Shown here piece by piece: positions 57,838 through 64,000 of a DNA stretch of 64,000 nt (positions are counted from its first letter, which is position 1; the number at the start of each line of letters is the position of its first letter). Origin of the DNA: Fredinandcohnia onubensis (GTDB lineage: Bacteria; Bacillota; Bacilli; Bacillales; Bacillaceae_L); the NCBI RefSeq assembly GCF_002734285.1, contig NZ_NSEA01000003.1:313111-377110 (forward strand), read 5' to 3'. A program made the translations under genes and the position numbers. The notes under the pieces are model-generated. The model was not told where the DNA came from. It searched no databases and worked only from the letters and a program-made list of their open reading frames with translations.

Positions 57838-57864
57838 TGAAACCTCACTTACATCTCAATCGTA
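57838..57864 (+). promoter_or_regulatory. Sigma-W-type promoter of yqeZ-floA-yqfB
   Basis: TGAAAC at 57838-57843 and CGTA at 57861-57864 with a 17-base spacer. This is the extracytoplasmic-function sigma-W signature, and the B. subtilis orthologous operon is a known sigma-W target. Confidence 0.75.
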
Positions 57865-57910
57865 TTACATACTATCAAGTCGTAAAAATGAATAGAAAGG
57901 GGGGAACGCC

Positions 57911-59242
57911 TTGAAAAAATTGAGAATATTTTTGTATCTATCCATTATTCTTCTACCTTTGCTCCTTACACTAACGCCTAATAAAAGCTTTAGTGCAACA
58001 GATCAGGTAGTTTACATCATTCCGTTAGAAGAAACGGTTGAAAAAGGCTTACATGCTTTTATTGATCGTACGATTACAGATGCCGAGGAAAAAGGAGCGG
58101 ATGTCATCATTCTCGAGATAAATACTCCTGGTGGGGCCGTTGATGCTGCAACTCAAATCGGAAAACGAATTCAGGAATCAACAATTCCTACAGTTGCATT
58201 TGTAAATAACGATGCCATTTCTGCAGGTGCATTTATCGCCTTAAACGCCAATGAGATTTATATGTCTGAGAATGGAAGAATGGGGGCAGCAGGAATAATC
58301 GACCAGGCTGGGAATACAGCAGATGAAAAAGCTGTTTCATATTGGCTTTCAGCGATGAAAGGCGCTGCCGAAAACAATGGTCGCAATCCGATTTACGCAT
58401 TAGCAATGGCGGACAAAGAGATAGACCTGCCAGAACTAGGTGCTGAAAAAGGAAAATTTCTCACATTAACTGCAAATCAGGCTCTAGAGGTTGGATATGC
58501 TGAAGGTGTTGTAAAGAATAGAGCAGACTTACTAAAGGCAATTGGCTACGAAAAAGCTGCTGTTGAGGAAGCTGAACTTAGCCTTGCGGAAAAGATTGCA
58601 CGCTTTATTACGAATCCGATTGTTGTTTCAATCTTATTAACAATTGGAAGCTTAGGTTTAGTAGTTGAACTTTACTCACCGGGATTTGGTATTCCAGGAA
58701 TAATGGGAATATCATCACTACTACTCTTTTTCTATGGACATTTAGTAGCAGGACTAGCTGGAATGGAGTCCATTATCCTTTTTGTAATAGGAATTGTCTT
58801 AGTTTTATTAGAGTTTATATTGCCTGGGGGGATCATAGGCTTGATAGGTTTAGGAGCAATTTTAACAAGCTTTTTCTTGGCAGGAAGTAGTGTTATGGTT
58901 ATTGGTGTTTCACTATTAGTTGCTTTAGTAGCTACTGTCATCGTTTCAATTATTTTAGTTAAAGTATTCGGTAAGAAATTACACGCCTTCAAAAAGATTA
59001 TTCTCTTCGATTCTACGAACACTGAAAGCGGGTATGTATCAAATAAGAATCGGGAAGATTTAATTGGAAAACAAGGAATTTCTTTAACAACCTTAAGACC
59101 TTCCGGTACAGCAATCATTGACGAAGAAAGACTAGATGTTGTCTCACAAGGGAATTACATTGAGAAAAACACAAAAATTGAAGTGATCAAAACAGAAGGT
59201 TCTCGAATTGTCGTTCGAGAAGTTACTGATATTGATAAATAA
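57911..59242 (+). CDS. yqeZ: NfeD-family membrane-bound serine protease-like protein YqeZ
   Basis: A 443-residue protein: signal peptide (about residues 1-27), a ClpP-like protease domain with the probable catalytic Ser in NNDAISAGAFIAL near residue 108, four or five membrane segments at about residues 237-350, and a cytosolic NfeD OB-fold domain at the C-terminus. NfeD proteins pair with flotillin or stomatin partners; floA follows 24 bases later. The TTG start follows GGGGGGAACG. Confidence 0.92.
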   Translation: MKKLRIFLYLSIILLPLLLTLTPNKSFSATDQVVYIIPLEETVEKGLHAFIDRTITDAEEKGADVIILEINTPGGAVDAATQIGKRIQESTIPTVAFVNNDAISAGAFIALNANEIYMSENGRMGAAGIIDQAGNTADEKAVSYWLSAMKGAAENNGRNPIYALAMADKEIDLPELGAEKGKFLTLTANQALEVGYAEGVVKNRADLLKAIGYEKAAVEEAELSLAEKIARFITNPIVVSILLTIGSLGLVVELYSPGFGIPGIMGISSLLLFFYGHLVAGLAGMESIILFVIGIVLVLLEFILPGGIIGLIGLGAILTSFFLAGSSVMVIGVSLLVALVATVIVSIILVKVFGKKLHAFKKIILFDSTNTESGYVSNKNREDLIGKQGISLTTLRPSGTAIIDEERLDVVSQGNYIEKNTKIEVIKTEGSRIVVREVTDIDK

Positions 59243-59266
59243 ACTTATTCTAGGAGGAAAATTAGA

Positions 59267-60253
59267 ATGCCAACAGGTATGATTACAATTCTAATATTAG
59301 TTGCACTTGGTATTATTTTATTAGCTATACTATTTACATTTGTGCCAGTTGCACTATGGATTTCTGCACTTGCGGCAGGTGTTCGTGTAAGTATCTTTAC
59401 ATTAATTGGGATGAGGCTACGTCGGGTTATTCCAAACCGTGTTATTATCCCGTTAATTAAGGCTCAAAAAGCGGGACTAAATCTTAATACAAACCAACTG
59501 GAGAGTCACTATTTGGCGGGTGGTAATGTTGACCGCGTCGTAAACGCCTTAATCGCTGCACAACGTGCGAACATTGAATTAACCTTCGAAAGGGCAGCTG
59601 CAATCGATTTAGCGGGTCGTGACGTGTTAGAGGCCGTTCAAATGAGTGTTAATCCAAAGGTTATTGAAACCCCATTTATCTCTGGTGTGGCAATGGATGG
59701 TATTGAAGTAAAAGCGAAAGCGCGTATTACTGTACGTGCGAACATTGACCGCCTAGTCGGGGGTGCAGGAGAAGAAACTGTTATTGCCCGTGTAGGTGAA
59801 GGTATCGTTAGTACAATTGGTTCACAAAAAGACCATAAAAAAGTACTCGAAAATCCAGATATGATTTCTCAAACCGTACTTGCAAAAGGACTTGACGCAG
59901 GTACTGCATTCGAAATCCTTTCCATTGATATTGCTGATATTGATATTGGTAAAAACATTGGTGCTGTGCTTCAAACAGACCAGGCCGAAGCAGATAAGAA
60001 AATTGCTCAAGCGAAAGCTGAAGAACGTCGCGCGATGGCAGTTGCAAGTGAACAAGAAATGCGCGCTCGCGTAGAAGAAATGAAAGCGAAGGTTGTGGAA
60101 GCTGAAGCTGAAGTACCTCTTGCTATGGCCGAAGCATTGCGCTCAGGTAACCTAGGGGTACTCGATTATACGAACCTTAAAAATATCATGGCTGATACTG
60201 ATATGAGAAATTCAATTGGTAAAAGCACACATCCAGAGGATGAAGATAAATAA
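59267..60253 (+). CDS. floA: Flotillin-like protein FloA
   Basis: Scaffold protein of bacterial functional membrane microdomains. It has 328 residues: N-terminal membrane-inserted hairpin (about residues 4-30), an SPFH/PHB-like domain, and a C-terminal coiled-coil with EA repeats ([35 protein letters not shown]). Known as YqfA in B. subtilis. The ATG follows AGGAGGAAAATTAGA. Middle gene of the sigma-W-type operon. Confidence 0.96.
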   Translation: MPTGMITILILVALGIILLAILFTFVPVALWISALAAGVRVSIFTLIGMRLRRVIPNRVIIPLIKAQKAGLNLNTNQLESHYLAGGNVDRVVNALIAAQRANIELTFERAAAIDLAGRDVLEAVQMSVNPKVIETPFISGVAMDGIEVKAKARITVRANIDRLVGGAGEETVIARVGEGIVSTIGSQKDHKKVLENPDMISQTVLAKGLDAGTAFEILSIDIADIDIGKNIGAVLQTDQAEADKKIAQAKAEERRAMAVASEQEMRARVEEMKAKVVEAEAEVPLAMAEALRSGNLGVLDYTNLKNIMADTDMRNSIGKSTHPEDEDK

Positions 60254-60289
60254 TAATTAAACCTCAAAATTTGAAGGGAGGTTTACATT

Positions 60290-60766
60290 GTGGAATCACC
60301 TTTGCAAGACTTGATTAATTTTGTAATGGGAAATGCTTGGATTCTAATCATTATCATTGGATTTGTTTTTAATACGTTTAAGCGATTTAACAGTGGGGAG
60401 TCAGAACCTACAACCCCAGTACCAATGCCAAAACAGTTTAATCCGTTTGACCAAGAACGTAAACCTGAAAAAGATGAATATCAGGTAGAAACAAAATATG
60501 ATGCTGAATTAGAACCAGAAGAGATTCCCAATACTCAAGTTCCAAATACGTTTTATGATCGTTATCTCGAGCTTCAACAACAGGGAACCTATACTGAAAC
60601 GATAACTGAGGAAGAAGAACCAGTCCTAACGGTTATTAAACCAACTGCTTCAAGAGAAACGAGTCCTGCGAAAACCTACTCGAAAAACAAGGTTGTAGAA
60701 GGTATTATTTGGTCTGAAATTCTGGGTCCGCCTAGAGCAAAAAGACCATATCAAATCCGTCGCTAA
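60290..60766 (+). CDS. yqfB: YqfB-like membrane protein
   Basis: A 158-residue protein of unknown function with one membrane segment at about residues 14-31 and a long polar, Glu/Pro-rich cytosolic or extracellular tail. The last 22 residues (starting VVEGIIWSEILGPPRAKRP) look like a conserved short motif seen at the ends of such small membrane proteins. Assigned as YqfB from position after floA. The GTG start follows AGGGAGG. Confidence 0.75.
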   Translation: MESPLQDLINFVMGNAWILIIIIGFVFNTFKRFNSGESEPTTPVPMPKQFNPFDQERKPEKDEYQVETKYDAELEPEEIPNTQVPNTFYDRYLELQQQGTYTETITEEEEPVLTVIKPTASRETSPAKTYSKNKVVEGIIWSEILGPPRAKRPYQIRR

Positions 60767-60797
60767 GTGTCCGTTTATGGATTTTAAAAAATGTACT

Positions 60798-60846
60798 AAG
60801 AACCCCTTTTCACTCATAAACATGAGATGAAAGGGGGTTCTTTGTT
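60798..60846 (+). terminator. Terminator after yqfB overlapping the yqfC ribosome binding site
   Basis: Outer stem AAGAACCCC / GGGGTTCTT and inner CTCAT / ATGAG. The 3' arm includes AAGGGGG (60831-60837), the only Shine-Dalgarno candidate for yqfC nine bases before its ATG. Confidence 0.8.
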
Positions 60847-61131
60847 ATGCCTAAAAACCTAAGTCAACGAATGAGAAGTTGGATTACAAACAAGATGGAA
60901 CTTCCTGCTGACGTCATGATGGATCTTCCAAGAATAACCATGATTGGACAATTACATATTTACATAGAAAATCATCGAGGATTATTAACCTTTTCAGATA
61001 AAGAGGTACGGCTATTACTGAAACAAGGACAACTTCTGATAAAGGGAAATGCATTTGTGATTAAAACAATTTTACCTGAGGAAATAATGCTCGAAGGAAA
61101 AATTGAACATGTGCAATATATTGAGAATTGA
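60847..61131 (+). CDS. yqfC: Sporulation protein YqfC
   Basis: A 94-residue member of the YabP/YqfC sporulation family. It starts with a basic helix (MPKNLSQRMRSWITNKMELP) followed by a beta-rich domain with LPRITMIGQLHIYIENHRGLL. In B. subtilis yqfC and yqfD belong to the sigma-E regulon. It is read from a ribosome binding site that lies in the preceding terminator. Confidence 0.88.
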   Translation: MPKNLSQRMRSWITNKMELPADVMMDLPRITMIGQLHIYIENHRGLLTFSDKEVRLLLKQGQLLIKGNAFVIKTILPEEIMLEGKIEHVQYIEN

Positions 61132-61157
61132 ATCATTGAATCAGTAGGGGGATAAGC

Positions 61158-62345
61158 ATGAAAAATCATTGGATGCACTTTTTTAGCGGGAGCGTCAAAG
61201 CTGTTATTACTGGAAAAGGTACAGAGAGATTCATAAATGAATGTGTAAGACAAGGAATTGTCGTGTGGGATGTAAAGAAGCCAGGAACCCATGCCCTGAG
61301 CTTCTCTATGTATTTAAAGGATATAAAAAAAATTCGACAGGTTGTCCGTAAAAATGATTGTAAGCTTCGCTTTATTGGAAAAAAAGGATTGCCTTTTCTC
61401 GTTCAAAAGGCGATATACAATAGTGGATTTCTAATTGGAGCTTTTTTATTTCTTATCATTGTTACTTTGTTATCGAATATGGTGTGGGGCATAAAAGTAG
61501 AAGGTGCCAAGCCAGAAACAGAGCATTTAATTATTAAAGAACTGAAGAAACTCGGAGTTGAAAAAGGGAAGCTTCAATTTTTTATTGAGGATAATGAGTC
61601 CTTACAAAGGCATCTAGAAGAAGCGATTAACGATATTACTTGGATTGGTGTGGAGTTAAATGGGACGACCTATCATTTTGAGGTTGTTGAAAAGAACCAA
61701 CCTGATCCGCCAGAACAGTACAGCCCAAGAGATCTTGTTGCAAATAAGACAGCTATTATCAAAAAACTAATCGTCGAGGAAGGAAAACCAGTTAAAGCAG
61801 TAAATGATCTTGTTAAAAAGGGAGATATCTTAGTTTCGGGCAAAATTGGAAAAGAAGGAGAAGAAGTCTATGTACCTGCTCGTGGGAAGATTTATGGCGA
61901 GACTTGGTACAAGGTTAAGGTGGAGAAAGAAATTACCACGAAATTAAATGTTCTAACAGGGGAAAATATACAAAAGCATTATATCTCGATAGCAAATTTA
62001 CGTATCCCTATTTGGGGATATGGTAAAGTTGAATATAAGGAGTATCAAACAGAATTGGATAAAAGGAATATAAAATTTTTCAACTGGGAACTTCCGGTTG
62101 CATATGAAAAAGAAACGATAAGAGAAAGTGAAAATATTACCTTAGAGTATCCGAAAAATGAGGCTATTGAAGAGGCCAAAAAAATCGGAAGGAACACTTT
62201 AGAACAAGATTTGGATAGTGATGCTGAAATTATTGAAGAAAAAGTTTTGCGTCAATCCATTAACAATGGTAAAGTAAAATTGGAAATAAAATATAATGTT
62301 ATTGAGAATATCGTAACTACGATACCATTAGTTCAAGGAGACTAA
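61158..62345 (+). CDS. yqfD: Sporulation protein YqfD
   Basis: A 395-residue membrane protein of the YqfD (spore IV-type) family made under sigma-E in B. subtilis. A cytosolic N-terminal domain (about residues 1-90) is followed by one membrane segment at about 93-112, then an extracytoplasmic region of about 280 residues with repeated VKKGDILVSGKIGKEG-like beta motifs. Molecular function unknown. Follows yqfC by 26 bases and precedes phoH by three. Confidence 0.9.
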   Translation: MKNHWMHFFSGSVKAVITGKGTERFINECVRQGIVVWDVKKPGTHALSFSMYLKDIKKIRQVVRKNDCKLRFIGKKGLPFLVQKAIYNSGFLIGAFLFLIIVTLLSNMVWGIKVEGAKPETEHLIIKELKKLGVEKGKLQFFIEDNESLQRHLEEAINDITWIGVELNGTTYHFEVVEKNQPDPPEQYSPRDLVANKTAIIKKLIVEEGKPVKAVNDLVKKGDILVSGKIGKEGEEVYVPARGKIYGETWYKVKVEKEITTKLNVLTGENIQKHYISIANLRIPIWGYGKVEYKEYQTELDKRNIKFFNWELPVAYEKETIRESENITLEYPKNEAIEEAKKIGRNTLEQDLDSDAEIIEEKVLRQSINNGKVKLEIKYNVIENIVTTIPLVQGD

Positions 62346-62348
62346 AGG

Positions 62349-63320
62349 ATGTCAGAAGATTTAGTAATGAGTAAACATCAACTTGAAAATCCAAACGAAG
62401 CACTTGTGCTGTTTGGAAACAATGACCTCCACCTTAAAAGGATTGAGGAGGAATTAAACGTTTCAATTATAACAAGAGGCGAGGCACTTAATGTTTCAGG
62501 AAATCCAACAAGTGTACAGCTTGTAGAAGAAATTATTGAAAAGCTTCTTGGTGTCATTCGAAAAGGAATACGTGTAAGTGAACGTGATGTCATTTATTGT
62601 ATTCAAATGGCGAAGAATGGTAATTTGGATTCATTTGAAGAATTATATGATGAAGAAATCACAAAAACTGCAAAAGGAAAATCAATTCGTGTAAAAACAC
62701 ATGGACAACGCCAATATGTAGCTGCTATCAAACAGCATGATTTAGTTTTCGGAATCGGACCAGCAGGTACAGGAAAAACTTATTTAGCCGTAGTAATGGC
62801 CGTAAGTGCACTGAAAAATGGACAGGTCAAACGAATTATTCTAACTCGCCCTGCTGTAGAAGCTGGTGAAAGCTTAGGATTTTTACCTGGAGACCTAAAA
62901 GAAAAAGTTGATCCATATTTACGACCTTTATATGATGGATTACACGATGTACTTGGAGCAGAGCATACGGAACGATTAATAGAAAGAGGAACAATTGAAA
63001 TTGCCCCATTAGCTTATATGAGAGGGCGTACTCTTGATGATGCTTTTGTCATTTTAGACGAAGCGCAAAACACAACATTAGCCCAAATGAAGATGTTTTT
63101 GACACGACTTGGTTTTGGCTCTAAAATGGTCATTACTGGGGATATTTCGCAAATCGATTTACCTAGAGGGGTAAAGTCTGGATTACACGAAGTAATGCAT
63201 ATACTGAAGGATGTATATGGTTCTGCATTTATCTTCTTAGAACAGTCTGATGTAGTACGTCATCCCCTTGTAGCTCGTATTATTGAAGCTTATGAAAAGG
63301 CTGAAGCTGGACAATCATGA
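62349..63320 (+). CDS. phoH: PhoH-like ATPase
   Basis: Cytosolic P-loop ATPase of the PhoH family, proposed to act in RNA metabolism. It has 323 residues: an N-terminal KH-like domain, Walker A GPAGTGKTY near residue 137, and Walker B VILDEAQN near residue 235, followed by the conserved LTRLGFGSKMVITGD. Usually found before pgpH and ybeY, as here. Terminator directly after the stop. Confidence 0.95.
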   Translation: MSEDLVMSKHQLENPNEALVLFGNNDLHLKRIEEELNVSIITRGEALNVSGNPTSVQLVEEIIEKLLGVIRKGIRVSERDVIYCIQMAKNGNLDSFEELYDEEITKTAKGKSIRVKTHGQRQYVAAIKQHDLVFGIGPAGTGKTYLAVVMAVSALKNGQVKRIILTRPAVEAGESLGFLPGDLKEKVDPYLRPLYDGLHDVLGAEHTERLIERGTIEIAPLAYMRGRTLDDAFVILDEAQNTTLAQMKMFLTRLGFGSKMVITGDISQIDLPRGVKSGLHEVMHILKDVYGSAFIFLEQSDVVRHPLVARIIEAYEKAEAGQS

Positions 63321-63321
63321 C

Positions 63322-63350
63322 AAGACCCATGCGAAATGGGTCTTTTTTAC
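63322..63350 (+). terminator. Terminator after phoH
   Basis: Perfect 9-bp stem AAGACCCAT / ATGGGTCTT with a five-base loop and a T-run; it starts one base after the phoH stop. Confidence 0.88.
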
Positions 63351-63393
63351 CATTAAAGAAACTGGTAAAATCAGGTTAAAGGAGGTTCGAGAG

Positions 63394-64000
63394 ATGAGGA
63401 AACCGAATAAGCTGCAAAATAAGTTGTCCATTTTAAAAAGCTATCAATCCCTACATATTTTGATATACATCCTCCTTGCGGGGATTATGTTTTTAGTCAT
63501 GTTTAGCAATGTGAAACCGGAAGTTTTACAAATCGAAGCTTTAAAACCGTCTGAACAAACAATTCGTTCTCCTTTGACAATTGAAGATAAGGTTGCCACA
63601 AAAACAAAACAGGATGCAGCTGCAAAAGAGGTTGAAGATGTTTTCACTCTCAAATCAGATTATGCAGACAATCAAGTTGACCTAGTCATTTCTATTTTTG
63701 ATTCAATTGATGAAACGAACAATGAAGCATTGGATATATACAACTCAAAGGTCAAAGAATGGGAAAGCCTATCGGAGGATGATCGAGGAGAAGAACCAAA
63801 GCAGCTAACAGCTTCTGAAAGGTTACAAATTTTAAAAACCAAACTTCCACAGGATTTAACTGATCGGATTCAAAACGATGTTCTTACAGCTTTATTAACA
63901 GCAAGTCCCAATCAATTATCACGCACAAAGGATGCAGTTATCACAGCTGTTAATAATGTGATGAACACTAGAATTCCAGCTTCTGAAGTTGAGAATGCAA
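63394..64000 (+). CDS. pgpH: Cyclic-di-AMP phosphodiesterase PgpH, N-terminal part (runs off window)
   Basis: Start of a PgpH (YqfF) type 7TMR-HD phosphodiesterase; about 202 codons are in the window. A basic N-terminus is followed by a membrane segment at about residues 23-42 (ILIYILLAGIMFLVMF), then the extracytoplasmic 7TMR-HDED domain with SEQTIRSPLTIEDKVATKTK. The remaining membrane segments and the HD catalytic domain are outside. The ATG follows AAAGGAGGTTCGAGAG. The location after phoH matches B. subtilis. Confidence 0.9.
   Translation, partial: MRKPNKLQNKLSILKSYQSLHILIYILLAGIMFLVMFSNVKPEVLQIEALKPSEQTIRSPLTIEDKVATKTKQDAAAKEVEDVFTLKSDYADNQVDLVISIFDSIDETNNEALDIYNSKVKEWESLSEDDRGEEPKQLTASERLQILKTKLPQDLTDRIQNDVLTALLTASPNQLSRTKDAVITAVNNVMNTRIPASEVENA

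Overview
The window is a low-GC, chromosomal core segment of an endospore-forming member of the Bacillaceae. The evidence is gene order and content: an intact sigK, a gerA-type operon, gpr-spoIIP, yqfC-yqfD, sda, a comE operon, CIRCE-controlled hrcA-grpE-dnaK-dnaJ, and an order close to the Bacillus subtilis alaS-to-phoH region. Species cannot be fixed from sequence alone. No rRNA, tRNA, CRISPR, prophage or insertion sequence was found, and all large genes look intact except pgpH, which runs off the right edge.

Layout. 0-2.3 kb: a NERD-domain gene (minus) and an AI-2E-type transporter. 2.3-7.7 kb: a T-box-controlled alaS followed by yrzL, ruvX, yrzB and mltG. 7.8-11.4 kb: the wobble-uridine tRNA modification cluster trmR-yrrN-yrrO, then udk. 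11.5-14.8 kb: greA, the penicillin-binding protein pbpI and yrrS. 14.9-18.7 kb: the methionine-to-cysteine operon yrrT-mtnN-mccA-mccB and yrhC. 18.7-19.7 kb: five very short ORFs with their own ribosome binding sites, including yrzI and a 27-codon ORF whose Shine-Dalgarno can be locked in a 9-bp stem. 19.7-24.7 kb (minus): uninterrupted sigK and a germinant receptor operon A-B-C plus a 52-codon fourth gene resembling a D subunit. 24.8-28.3 kb: pepF, pssA, psd and sda, the last next to a cluster of DnaA boxes.

28.7-33.8 kb: yqeG-yqeH-aroE-yqeI-nadD-yqeK-rsfS-yqeM. 33.8-38.7 kb: comER, comEA-EB-EC and yqzM. 39-43.5 kb: holA, rpsT, gpr, spoIIP, yqxA. 43.6-55 kb: lepA, hemW, the heat-shock operon hrcA-grpE-dnaK-dnaJ, then prmA-rsmE-mtaB. 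55-64 kb: deoC, a Na/Pi-type transporter, rpsU-yqeY, the membrane-organising yqeZ-floA-yqfB group with a sigma-W-like promoter, then yqfC-yqfD-phoH-pgpH.

The genes are mainly translation (alaS, rpsT, rpsU, lepA, prmA, rsmE, tRNA modification, rsfS), protein folding, sulfur recycling, DNA uptake and spore biology. The less ordinary material lies between genes: the micro-ORF cluster beside sigK, the D-type germination gene, the DnaA-box cluster at sda, two terminators whose 3' arm also carries the next gene's ribosome binding site, two compound hairpin elements that look like dispersed repeats, and an orphan terminator between yqzM and holA. I found no evidence for a defence island or a wholly new multi-gene system.
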